A stretch of DNA of 31,255 bases, taken from Planctomycetaceae bacterium UBA6894 (lineage in GTDB: Bacteria; Planctomycetota; Planctomycetia; Gemmatales; Gemmataceae). Of the stretch, positions 8,637 through 16,811 are shown piece by piece (position 1 is the first letter of the stretch; the number at the start of each line of letters is the position of its first letter). Below the pieces are notes generated by a model that was given only the letters and a program-made list of their open reading frames with translations, had not been told where the DNA came from and made no database searches. The position numbers were made by a program, and so were the translations under genes. The stretch lies in the NCBI GenBank assembly GCA_002451275.1, contig DKBS01000018.1:3698-34952 (forward strand), in the 5' to 3' direction.

Positions 8637-9658
8637 CACATGTCCCCGGAATCATCGCCATCCTGCGCGGTGGCGGCACGTTTGGCCCATCGCAGCTTGG
8701 CGGACCGGGAGCGCGGATTTTCGGTTCGCTCCTCAAAACCAGCCCGGATCGGCCCGTCGCTGATAGTGCTGAATTTGCCCTGCCGCAACCCTTGTTCAAA
8801 GGCGGCTTTGACTAGCCGGTCCTCTCCCGAATGGAAGCTCAAAATGGCAATGGTTCCCCCTGGGCTGAGCAAGTCGGGGATCACACGAAGCAAATACTTC
8901 AAGTTGGCCAATTCCCTGTTCACCATGATGCGTAAGGCCTGAAAAACCCTGGCGGCTGGATGGGTTTCCCACTTTTTCTTTCCCTGGCGCAGTTTCCAGG
9001 CCTCGCCAGATTTTGGGGAGGTGCTGCCCTGGTGCCATTTCAGGCAAAAATCTGCCAATTGGGTGGTGGTTTCAAAGGGTGTGGCGCGGTGTGAGGCGAG
9101 GAGGGCGCGGGCGAAGGAGCCTGCCAGTGGTACATCCCCGAATTCTTCCAGGCCTCCCGAAAGATCTTCCGGTGAGATTGAATCCAGCAGGGATTTGGCG
9201 CTTTCCCCACGGTTCGGGTCCATCCGCATATCCAACGGGCCTTCCCGTCGGTAGGAAAAACCACGGGCGGGATCATCGATTTGCATACTGCTGATGCCTA
9301 GATCCGCCAGAACCGCGTCCAGGCCAACCAAGGCGTGTTTTCCCATGGCCTGGCCTATGCCGGCGAAATTGCCCAGTTCAATCCGCAGCCGGTCCCCCAA
9401 GCCCAAGGCCTCCAGGCGGTTTCGTGTGATTTCTGCCTGATTGCCATCCAGATCCATCGCCAAAACAGTCCCTGTAGGGCCCACTTCTTTCAGGAAATGC
9501 TGGGTATGGCCGCCGTGACCCAAGGTGAGGTCGGCAACGCAGGCACCCGGTTGCAGACCGAAGGTCGCAAGGATTTCACCCACCATGATTGGTGTGTGTG
9601 CCCCCTGGGGCGTGCTGCGCCGGGGGCCTTTGCCCCTGTATCCTGAAGATCTTCCCAT
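8636..9658 (-). CDS. rsmH: 16S rRNA (cytosine1402-N4)-methyltransferase RsmH
   Basis: About 340 residues from ATG 9658. The family N-terminal motif HTPIM (H21-M25) precedes the SAM-binding loop DLTLGHGGHT (residues 43-52). Later family landmarks are ADLGISSMQID with the following ARGFSY, GPLDMRMD, and the C-terminal AILSFHSGEDRLVKAAF. RsmH methylates N4 of C1402 in the decoding centre of 16S rRNA and tunes start-codon selection. The frame is open upstream to 9775, but the family alignment supports the start at 9658. In many bacteria this gene heads the division and cell-wall cluster with mraZ and ftsL. Here neither is adjacent; the next gene is an unrelated secreted protein, coupled by TGATG. 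Confidence 0.93.
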   Translation of the reverse strand: MGRSSGYRGKGPRRSTPQGAHTPIMVGEILATFGLQPGACVADLTLGHGGHTQHFLKEVGPTGTVLAMDLDGNQAEITRNRLEALGLGDRLRIELGNFAGIGQAMGKHALVGLDAVLADLGISSMQIDDPARGFSYRREGPLDMRMDPNRGESAKSLLDSISPEDLSGGLEEFGDVPLAGSFARALLASHRATPFETTTQLADFCLKWHQGSTSPKSGEAWKLRQGKKKWETHPAARVFQALRIMVNRELANLKYLLRVIPDLLSPGGTIAILSFHSGEDRLVKAAFEQGLRQGKFSTISDGPIRAGFEERTENPRSRSAKLRWAKRAATAQDGDDSGDM

Positions 9659-9710
9659 GGTTTGGATTGTACCCGGTGAAATCGGGTTGTAACGAGCGCG
9701 GGTGATTTCG

Positions 9711-10397
9711 ATGCGTGCGGTCGATGTGCCTTGGAGAAAAAGCCTGAAAGCCTGCCTTTGGGATCTGGATGGCACCCTGATTGATTCCTACCCGGCCATA
9801 GCTGCCAGCGTGAATCATGTTCGGGCGCATTTCGGGTTGGAACCGATGTCCCTTGATGCGGTTCGGATTTGTGTCGGCCATGGTGTGGTTCACCTGATGG
9901 CGAAAACGGTACCGGGTTGCGATCCTCAAGAAGCCCGGGCCCTTTACAGCGCCCACCACGGTGAAACCCTGAAAGCGGGGACCGTTTTGCTCCCGGGGGC
10001 CAAAGAAATCCTGGAGGGGCTTCAGGCCGCGGGCATCCGCCATGCTGTTTGCAGCAACAAACCCAGGAGCTTCAGCGAGCAATTGCTGGGTTTTTTAGGG
10101 ATTGCCAAATTTGTGGATGTATTGCTGGGGCCGGAGGACGTGGCGGCCCCCAAGCCCGCGCCGGACATGTTGTTATTGGGCCTGGAAAAGCTGGGGTCAT
10201 GTGCCGAGGACAGTTTGTTCGTGGGTGACATGACCGTGGATATCCAGGCGGCCCGCCGCGCCGGCCTGCGGGTTGCGGTGGTGGCCACCGGGTCTGAGAC
10301 CGAGGACCAATTGAAGGCGGCCGGGCCCGATTTGTTGGCCTCCAATCTCGAAGATTTGGCGGAAATACTGGGGGCTTCAGGGCTTTTTCGCCTGTAA
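9711..10397 (+). CDS. gph: HAD-family phosphatase, phosphoglycolate phosphatase-like
   Basis: About 228 residues with all four HAD motifs: the nucleophile in WDLDGTLID (D18, D20), SNK (S115-K117) after the cap domain, the lysine of the motif III region KPAPDML, and VGDMTVD (D173, D177). The small helical cap between motifs I and II is typical of Gph/PGP hydrolases. Phosphoglycolate is the likely substrate, but pyrophosphatase PpaX-like or nucleotide activities share the same pattern. A GTG at 9702 is an alternative start, and the ribosome site is weak for both. It is divergent from rsmH, with 52 bp between the starts. The histidine kinase follows 72 bp downstream on the same strand. Confidence 0.8.
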   Translation: MRAVDVPWRKSLKACLWDLDGTLIDSYPAIAASVNHVRAHFGLEPMSLDAVRICVGHGVVHLMAKTVPGCDPQEARALYSAHHGETLKAGTVLLPGAKEILEGLQAAGIRHAVCSNKPRSFSEQLLGFLGIAKFVDVLLGPEDVAAPKPAPDMLLLGLEKLGSCAEDSLFVGDMTVDIQAARRAGLRVAVVATGSETEDQLKAAGPDLLASNLEDLAEILGASGLFRL

Positions 10398-10469
10398 ACA
10401 TTGGTTGACGGGCCTACATGAGGCCGGTTAGTCATCCGGGAGAGCTTGAAAGCTTGTCCCCGACGGTAT

Positions 10470-12320
10470 GTGGAGAATCGCACCTTGTCTTCCACCGTTT
10501 TGCACCGGTTCATCGTCACCCGTGGCACGGATGAAGGTAAACAGTTCCGGCTGGATGCTGTGGATGGCGGCAAGTTGATGATCGGCCGCGACCCTTCGGC
10601 CAAGGTGCGTCTTTCCGACACCGAGATATCCAGGCGCCATGCGGAACTGACTTTCGGCCCTGAGGGCTACCGCCTCCGGGACCTGGGAAGTGTCAACGGC
10701 ACCTTGGTGAATGGCAGGGCGATCCAGGATGTGCTGTTGGTCTCGGGCGACCGCGTCCAGTTGGGGCAAACCCAAATGGTCTATGTGGGTGCCGGACAGG
10801 GGAAGGTCACCCCCGGCCTCCTGGCGGAGCGGATCAGCCACTTGGCCCGAAAAACCGAGGGCATCATCACCGGCACGGTTGTCAGCCGCATGGCGGCCGA
10901 TGAGGGGGACCGCCTGTTGCGGGGCGGTGGCGAAGGGGAGGGGGAGTGGCTGAGGCGCTCCTTGTCCAACCTGGGCGTGATGTACGAAACCGCCAGCGCC
11001 ATCAACCATATCCTCGACCTGGATGAGTTGCTGAGCCGTATTTTGGAGCTGGTTTTTCGCAGCATGGATGCCGACCGGGGCTGCGTGATGCTTGCCGATC
11101 CGGACGCCCCGGATCCCCATTCCTCCTCGGCTTTCACTGCCAAGGCAGTGCGTTGGAGGGGCGGATTGCACGGGGCCCCGCCTCCGGGTGTGGAGGGCTT
11201 GACGGTGTCGCGCACGCTGATCGACCAGGTCCTGACCCGGAAAGAGGGCGTGCTGGTTTCGGACGCCGCCAGCGACCAGCGCTTCCAGACCGCGCCCAGC
11301 ATCGTTCAGTCCAGGGTGCGGGAGATTCTCTGTGTCCCCATGAAGGGCAGGAATGATGTCCTGGGCCTTCTGTACGTGGACACCACCCGCGATACCGGGC
11401 CGGCTGACTGGCTGAAAGCCACCCCACCGGAGCCGGCGTTCCAGGAAGACCATTTGAAGCTGGCAATGGCCATCGGGCATCTCGCGGCGCTGGCAGTGGA
11501 AGAAAACCGCAACCATCACGCGCTGCTGCAAGCCGAGCGCCTGGCTGCGGTTGGAACCGCCATGGCCTCGCTTTCGCACCACATCAAGAACATTTTGCAG
11601 GGGCTGAAAAGCGGTACGGAGATTATTTCCCTAGGGCTGGATGCCGGCAACCTGGACATGGCGCGCCAGGGCTGGAAAATCATGGATCGCAACCAGCAGC
11701 GCATTTATGACCTGGTTTTGGACATGCTTTCCTACTCCAAGGAACGTGAGCCGGTCACGGAGCCCCTGGATTTGGCCGCCGTCCTTCGCGATGTGTTCTC
11801 GCTGGAACAGGGCCGGGCCAAGGAAAAAGGGGTTCAACTGGACCTGCAGGGGGCTGAAGTCTCCCAACCCATGGAGGCCGATACCGAGGGATTGCACCGT
11901 CTGCTGATGAATTTGGTGGGCAACGCCATAGATGCCACCGCGCATCTGGAAGATGCTGAAGGAAACCCACAGGAAGGAAAGGTTTCCGTTTCCCTGCATG
12001 TCGAAAGGCCTCCGGGCGAGCAGGTTGATTGGGTACGGGTGGAGGTGGTGGATAATGGGCCCGGGGTTCCCGAAGAAATGCGTCGGGAGATCTTCAAGCC
12101 GTTCGTAAGCACCAAAGGATCCAAAGGTACCGGGTTGGGGCTTCCGGTTAGCCGCAAAATTGCCCAGGAGCATGGTGGGGACCTGGTTTTGTTGGCCAAT
12201 GAGCCAACGGGGTGCCGTTTTGTTCTCAGGCTGCCTGTGCGCCCGATGGGGGCCGGAGCCAAGGACGCGCCGGGAGCCACCCTGATACATCCCGGATTGC
12301 CCCCTGGCGCCCCTGTCTGA
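10470..12320 (+). CDS. FHA-GAF-histidine kinase (orphan sensor kinase)
   Basis: About 616 residues. The FHA domain (about 15-90) shows GR (39-40), SRRH (54-57) and the VNG turn (around 76), so it probably binds a phosphothreonine peptide. A GAF domain (about 165-345) follows. The kinase core has an H box SLSHHIKN (H370 is the likely phosphoacceptor), an N box (NLVGNAIDAT), G1 (DNGPGVP) and G2 (GTGLGLPVS), as in an NtrB-like HisKA-HATPase. There is no membrane segment, so it is cytoplasmic. No response regulator is adjacent; the FHA domain may receive input from a Ser/Thr kinase. SHHIKN, with His instead of Glu after the phosphoacceptor, departs from the SHE box. GTG 10470 is my choice; the frame also opens at TTG 10446, and neither has a clear ribosome site. 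Confidence 0.85.
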   Translation: MENRTLSSTVLHRFIVTRGTDEGKQFRLDAVDGGKLMIGRDPSAKVRLSDTEISRRHAELTFGPEGYRLRDLGSVNGTLVNGRAIQDVLLVSGDRVQLGQTQMVYVGAGQGKVTPGLLAERISHLARKTEGIITGTVVSRMAADEGDRLLRGGGEGEGEWLRRSLSNLGVMYETASAINHILDLDELLSRILELVFRSMDADRGCVMLADPDAPDPHSSSAFTAKAVRWRGGLHGAPPPGVEGLTVSRTLIDQVLTRKEGVLVSDAASDQRFQTAPSIVQSRVREILCVPMKGRNDVLGLLYVDTTRDTGPADWLKATPPEPAFQEDHLKLAMAIGHLAALAVEENRNHHALLQAERLAAVGTAMASLSHHIKNILQGLKSGTEIISLGLDAGNLDMARQGWKIMDRNQQRIYDLVLDMLSYSKEREPVTEPLDLAAVLRDVFSLEQGRAKEKGVQLDLQGAEVSQPMEADTEGLHRLLMNLVGNAIDATAHLEDAEGNPQEGKVSVSLHVERPPGEQVDWVRVEVVDNGPGVPEEMRREIFKPFVSTKGSKGTGLGLPVSRKIAQEHGGDLVLLANEPTGCRFVLRLPVRPMGAGAKDAPGATLIHPGLPPGAPV

Positions 12321-12327
12321 GCATCGT

Positions 12328-12366
12328 CCCGGCGCCTTTGTACGTAAAGCTATTGCCGGGTTGGTT
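12328..12366 (+). terminator. possible terminator after the sensor kinase
   Basis: CCCGGC (12328-12333) pairs with GCCGGG (12355-12360), and an inner CTTT/AAAG stem (12336-12349) sits in the loop. A T-rich tail (TTGGTTTT) follows. It lies 8 bp after the kinase stop and before the promoter region of sucA, where a terminator would be expected. The stem is interrupted, so activity is uncertain. Confidence 0.35.
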
Positions 12367-12416
12367 TTACGGATGGATCGCCAGGTCGTCTGGACTGTGG
12401 CGAGCTCTATACCAGC

Positions 12417-12446
12417 TTGTGCCGGCGAAAAAAAAACACGTAGAAT
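12417..12446 (+). promoter_or_regulatory. candidate promoter of the 2-oxoglutarate dehydrogenase genes
   Basis: TTGTGC (12417-12422) and TAGAAT (12441-12446) are 18 bp apart; the spacer contains a run of nine A. The start of sucA is 64 bp further on. The same TAGAAT hexamer, with a TTGAGG box, occurs before clpS. Boxes only; not tested. Confidence 0.45.
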
Positions 12447-12510
12447 CAAAAGTGGAATCTAGTTATGGACTTGGAACCAATTTCCTCTCCTTGGATCCTG
12501 AGAGTTTTGT

Positions 12511-15369
12511 ATGAGTCGTGCCACCGTGGCTAGCGCGATGAATCGTGAGATCATCGAGTCGACCTACCAGCAATGGAGGTTGGATCCGTCTTCGGTGGAT
12601 CCCTCTTGGTCCTTTTTCTTCGAGGGGTTTGAGGCAGGCTTGGCGGCAATGGCCACTCCGGCACTTGCCGCCGTGTCTCAAGCCGCAAAGTTGGCCCATC
12701 CTTCCCAGGCTGACGGGTCTGGGGCTCCCCGGGATTACCTCGGGATTTCCCGATTGATTCGCCGATACCGCGACCTTGGGCATTTGGTCGCAGACCTGAA
12801 TCCATTGCAGCCCGCGCCGGACAAAAATAGTCCGCTTCTGGCGCTGGAACAATTCAATCTCTCGACCGATGACCTGGACCGGCAGTTTGACTGCAGTGAG
12901 TTTTTCGGAATGGGGCAGGCGCCCTTGCGCGGGTTGGTGGCCGCCTTGCAGGAGACCTACTGCGGAACCATTGGTGTGGAGTTCACACACCTTCAGGATC
13001 CGGAGATGCGACGCTGGTTGGCGGAACGCATGGAGGTTCGACGCAACCAGGGTGATTTCACGCGGGAGCGCAAGATAGCGGTTCTTACTCAGCTGCTTGC
13101 TGCAGAGCGTTTTGAGGATTTTCTCCACCGCAAGTTCATTGGGCAGAAAAGGTTCTCCCTGGAAGGCGGCGAGGCCCTGATTCCCCTGCTGGATTCCTTC
13201 ATTGCCTCATGTCCAGCCATGGGTGTGGGGGAGGTTGTGTTGGGCATGGCCCACCGCGGCCGCCTCAATGTGTTGGTGAACACGATGGGCAAGCCGTTTG
13301 AGGATGTTTTTGCCGAGTTCGAGGAAAATTACGATCCCTCGACCATCGGGGGCGATGGCGATGTGAAATACCATCTCGGTTATTCCAACGACCGCGTGTA
13401 CGGCAATGGCACGGTGCATCTGACCCTCACTCCCAATCCCAGCCACCTTGAGGCTGTGAACCCGGTTGTGGAGGGGCGCGTCCGTGCCAAGCAGATGCGC
13501 ATCACCGACCGTGAACGCAAGAAGGTGCTGCCCCTGCTGATCCACGGGGACGCGGCTTTTGCCGGTCAGGGCATCGTTGCGGAAACCCTGAACCTCTCCG
13601 GGCTGCCTGGCTACACGACCGGCGGCACTGTGCACCTGGTCATCAACAACCAGATCGGCTTTACCACGGTTCCGGCGGACGCGCGTTCCACGTTCCACTG
13701 CACCGACATGGCGAAGATCATCCAGGCGCCAATCTTCCATGTGAATGGGGATGATCCCGAGGCGTGCGCCTACCTGGCCGAGTTGGCCATCGAATTCCGC
13801 CAAACCTTCAAACGCGATGTGGTGATCGACATCGTCTGCTACCGCAAATACGGCCACAACGAAGGGGATGAGCCCGCCTTCACCCAGCCGGTGATGTACG
13901 GCAATATCCGCCAGCGGCCCACGCCCCCGGCCCTGTATGCGTCCCGGCTGGAGGCAGCCGGTGTGATCGGGCCGGACCTTCTCGGCAAATTGAGTGAAGA
14001 GGTTGAGGCCAGGTTGCAGGCCGCGCTCGACAAGGAGCGGGGTGGTGGTATCAACTACAAGGGTATGCCCGGATTCGAGGGAACCTGGAAAGGGATGACC
14101 AACCGGTTCAGCTTCGACCCGGCCCCTACCAGCTTGCCATTGGACGTGCTGGAAAAGGTTGCGGTGGGAATCAGTCGCTTCCCTGAAAGTTTCCAGCCAA
14201 ATCCCAAGGTGCGTGACCTCCTGGCCAACCGCACCAAAGCCATCCTGGAAGACAAGCCCTTCGACTGGGGCGCTGCCGAGATGTACGCTTTCGGCTCGCT
14301 GGTGCTGGAAGGCACACGCATCCGTGTTTCCGGTCAGGACTGCCGCCGCGGCACCTTCAGTCACCGTCATGCGGTGATCTACGATGCCCGTGACGGGCAT
14401 TCCTACTGCCCCCTGGAACACCTTTCCAGCGACCAAGAGCGTTTCAAGGTCTACGACAGCTTGTTGTCCGAGGCAGCCGTTCTTGGTTTCGAGTTCGGCT
14501 ACTCCCTGGACGCGCCTGACTCCCTGGTGATCTGGGAGGCTCAGTTCGGCGATTTCGCGAACGGGGCCCAGTCGATCATCGACCAGTTTATTGTCGCCAG
14601 CGAATCGAAGTGGAAGCGGGATAGCGGGCTGGTGATGCTGCTTCCGCACGGGTACGAGGGGCAGGGGCCCGAGCACTCGAGCGCCCGCTTGGAGCGATTC
14701 CTCCAGTTGTGCGCCGAGGAAAATATCCAGGTGGTATACCCCACCACGCCGGCCCAGCTTTTCCACCTGTTGCGCCGGCAAGTGAAGCGCAATTTCCGCA
14801 AACCTGTCGTGGTGATGTCCCCCAAAAGCCTGCTGCGTCACAAGATGGTGACCTCCACGCGCGCAGACCTGCTGCAGGGCGGATTCCAGGAAATCCTGGA
14901 TGACCCGAGGCAGGTGGACCCATCCCGCGTGCGCCGCCTCCTGATCTGCTCTGGCAAGGTGTTTTACGACCTGCATGAGGAGCGCGACCGTCGCAAGCTG
15001 GATGATGTTGCCATCCTGCGTTTGGAGCAGATTTATCCGTTGCGCGAGGCCCGGTTGGCCGAGCTTTTGGCCAAATACCGCCATGCCGCAACCATCGCCT
15101 GGGTCCAGGAAGAGTCTCAAAATATGGGGGCCTGGTTCTTTATCGAGCCCCGCCTGCGCGCCATGGGTGTGAACATCCAGTACGTCGGGCGTGACGCCTC
15201 CGCCAGCCCGGCCACCGGGGTGAAAAAGGTGCACGAGAAGGAGCAGAAGGAAGTGGTGGAGCACGCCCTAACTGGCAGCATCACCCACCTGGTCCGCGCC
15301 AACGCACCCAAGGCCAAGGCCGGGGAAAGTTCCCAAGGCAGGGAACTGGCCGCGGCCAAGGGAAACTGA
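12511..15369 (+). CDS. sucA: 2-oxoglutarate dehydrogenase E1 component
   Basis: A 952-residue thiamine-diphosphate enzyme that decarboxylates 2-oxoglutarate and passes the succinyl group to the E2 lipoyl arm. The N-terminal E1o-specific region (STYQQWRLDPSSVDPSW) is present, followed by LGMAHRGRLNVL (H248) and the ThDP motif from GD (G346-D347) to NN (N379-N380). The transketolase-like C-terminal half includes IWEAQFGDFANGAQ and HGYEGQGPEHSSAR. Length matches the usual E1o (about 930-950). ATG 12511 follows GAGAG at the correct distance. It is the first gene of sucA-sucB-lpdA, though the 123-bp gap to sucB leaves room for extra control. Homodimeric E1 rather than the split alpha/beta branched-chain type. 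Confidence 0.97.
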   Translation: MSRATVASAMNREIIESTYQQWRLDPSSVDPSWSFFFEGFEAGLAAMATPALAAVSQAAKLAHPSQADGSGAPRDYLGISRLIRRYRDLGHLVADLNPLQPAPDKNSPLLALEQFNLSTDDLDRQFDCSEFFGMGQAPLRGLVAALQETYCGTIGVEFTHLQDPEMRRWLAERMEVRRNQGDFTRERKIAVLTQLLAAERFEDFLHRKFIGQKRFSLEGGEALIPLLDSFIASCPAMGVGEVVLGMAHRGRLNVLVNTMGKPFEDVFAEFEENYDPSTIGGDGDVKYHLGYSNDRVYGNGTVHLTLTPNPSHLEAVNPVVEGRVRAKQMRITDRERKKVLPLLIHGDAAFAGQGIVAETLNLSGLPGYTTGGTVHLVINNQIGFTTVPADARSTFHCTDMAKIIQAPIFHVNGDDPEACAYLAELAIEFRQTFKRDVVIDIVCYRKYGHNEGDEPAFTQPVMYGNIRQRPTPPALYASRLEAAGVIGPDLLGKLSEEVEARLQAALDKERGGGINYKGMPGFEGTWKGMTNRFSFDPAPTSLPLDVLEKVAVGISRFPESFQPNPKVRDLLANRTKAILEDKPFDWGAAEMYAFGSLVLEGTRIRVSGQDCRRGTFSHRHAVIYDARDGHSYCPLEHLSSDQERFKVYDSLLSEAAVLGFEFGYSLDAPDSLVIWEAQFGDFANGAQSIIDQFIVASESKWKRDSGLVMLLPHGYEGQGPEHSSARLERFLQLCAEENIQVVYPTTPAQLFHLLRRQVKRNFRKPVVVMSPKSLLRHKMVTSTRADLLQGGFQEILDDPRQVDPSRVRRLLICSGKVFYDLHEERDRRKLDDVAILRLEQIYPLREARLAELLAKYRHAATIAWVQEESQNMGAWFFIEPRLRAMGVNIQYVGRDASASPATGVKKVHEKEQKEVVEHALTGSITHLVRANAPKAKAGESSQGRELAAAKGN

Positions 15370-15492
15370 CAGGCGCGATTGAACCGAATTCATTGAGATA
15401 GTCACTACTTTTCCAGGAAGGAGGCAGGGAGGATCGGCGGCGGTTTCGGGTGAATTCCCGGGGCGGCCGAGCACGGTTTTCCCCCGTTGTCC

Positions 15493-16713
15493 ATGGCAAC
15501 CGACATCAAGGTCCCCTCAGTGGGCGAATCGATTTCCGAGGGTGTTCTTGCCCGCTGGTTAGTGAAATCAGGTGAGGTGGTACGGGCCAACCAGCCTCTT
15601 TTTGAACTGGAAACCGACAAGGCGTCCCAGGAGATTCCGGCTCCGGCATCGGGCACCATCGAGCTTTTGGTGAAGGAGGGCGAGAAGGTGCCCATCGGTG
15701 CCGTGGTGGCCCGGTTGACCGAGGGTGCTAATATTCCCGCGACCGCGGCTGCCCCCACCCCTTCTCCTGCCTCTCCAGGGCCAGGTGGTTCTGGCCCGGC
15801 ACTGTCGCCATCGGCGCAGAAGATGGCAGCAGAAAACCAGGTGGATCCCTCCAGCCTTTCCGGCACCGGGCGCGGTGGACGGATCATCAAGGAGGATGTT
15901 GCCGCCGCTGTCGCCCAGCGAGACAAGCCTGAGGTTTCGGTGCCGGCCAAGCCGGCGGCGGTGGTGCCGACCACCGTTCCCGCCAGTCTTCCGGTCCCCT
16001 CGGCCCACGGTTCGCGTATGGAGAGCCGGACCCGGATGACGGCCATCCGCCAGCGCATTGCTGAACGATTGTTGGCGGCCCAACAAAACGCCGCGATTTT
16101 GAGCACCTTCAACGAGGCGGACATGTCGGCCATCATGGCCCTGCGCACCCGCTACAAGGATTCCTTCCAGAAGCGTCATGGCGTGAGCCTTGGCTTCATG
16201 AGCTTTTTCGTGAAGGCGGTGGTGGAAGCCGCCAGGGCTTTCCCCTCGGTGAATGCCCGCATTGAAGGGAATGAAATCGTCCAGCCGCACTTTGTCGATA
16301 TCGGCGTGGCGGTGAGCACCGAGAAGGGTCTGATGGTTCCCGTGTTGCGGGACGCCGACAAACTGGCCTTTGCCCAGATCGAGAAGGGAATCGCCGAGTT
16401 GGCCGTCCGTGCCCGCGATGGAAAAATCAGCGTGGCCGACCTGCAGGGGGGCACCTTTACCATCACCAACGGCGGTGTTTTCGGATCCCTCCTTTCAACC
16501 CCTATCCTCAACCCGCCACAGAGCGGCATCCTGGGAATGCACACCATCCAAAAACGGCCGGTGGTTGTGGATGACCAGATCGTCATCCGTCCGATGATGT
16601 ATCTGGCCCTTTCCTACGACCATCGCATCATTGATGGGCGCGAGGCGGTGGGTTTCCTGGTGCGTGTGAAAGAATGCCTGGAAAACCCCGAGCGGTTGAT
16701 GTTGGAGGTTTGA
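15493..16713 (+). CDS. sucB: dihydrolipoyl succinyltransferase, E2 of 2-oxoglutarate dehydrogenase
   Basis: About 406 residues. One lipoyl domain (1-78) with the lipoyl lysine K43 in ETDKAS, a Pro/Ala-rich linker, an E3/E1-binding domain (about 98-135, SPSAQKMAAEN...), a second linker, and a catalytic acyltransferase domain with YDHRIIDGREA (H377, D381). Following sucA makes succinyltransferase rather than acetyltransferase the best call. ATG 15493 gives the standard MATDIKVPSVGES start, but no Shine-Dalgarno sequence lies in front of it; TTG 15487 is in frame. A strong purine tract (15411-15434) sits about 60 bp upstream, too far to serve this start directly. Confidence 0.95.
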   Translation: MATDIKVPSVGESISEGVLARWLVKSGEVVRANQPLFELETDKASQEIPAPASGTIELLVKEGEKVPIGAVVARLTEGANIPATAAAPTPSPASPGPGGSGPALSPSAQKMAAENQVDPSSLSGTGRGGRIIKEDVAAAVAQRDKPEVSVPAKPAAVVPTTVPASLPVPSAHGSRMESRTRMTAIRQRIAERLLAAQQNAAILSTFNEADMSAIMALRTRYKDSFQKRHGVSLGFMSFFVKAVVEAARAFPSVNARIEGNEIVQPHFVDIGVAVSTEKGLMVPVLRDADKLAFAQIEKGIAELAVRARDGKISVADLQGGTFTITNGGVFGSLLSTPILNPPQSGILGMHTIQKRPVVVDDQIVIRPMMYLALSYDHRIIDGREAVGFLVRVKECLENPERLMLEV

Positions 16714-16740
16714 TCGAATCGCGCGCTGAATGAGTCATAT

Positions 16741-16770
16741 GGGCGCGCGCGGGGTCACTCGCGCGCGCCC
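16741..16770 (+). other. perfect GC hairpin between E2 and E3 genes (attenuator or processing site)
   Basis: GGGCGCGCGC (16741-16750) and GCGCGCGCCC (16761-16770) form a perfect 10-bp stem with a 10-nt loop, 27 bp after the sucB stop and 42 bp before lpdA. Only three T residues follow (GTTTC), so it is a poor intrinsic terminator. It may dampen read-through, protect the upstream mRNA end, or mark an RNA cleavage point. The alternating GC tracts can adopt Z-DNA. Confidence 0.6.
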
Positions 16771-16811
16771 GTTTCAATTGAGACCGACGGGATAAAAGCG
16801 GGGGATTGAAC

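Noticed and set aside
10428..11582. Minus-strand frame over the kinase gene
   Set aside because: No domain match; shadow of the FHA-GAF-kinase.
13207..15264. Long minus-strand open frame (685 codons) antisense to sucA
   Set aside because: Same codon-bias effect; composition is His/Gln/Gly-rich and no family pattern appears.
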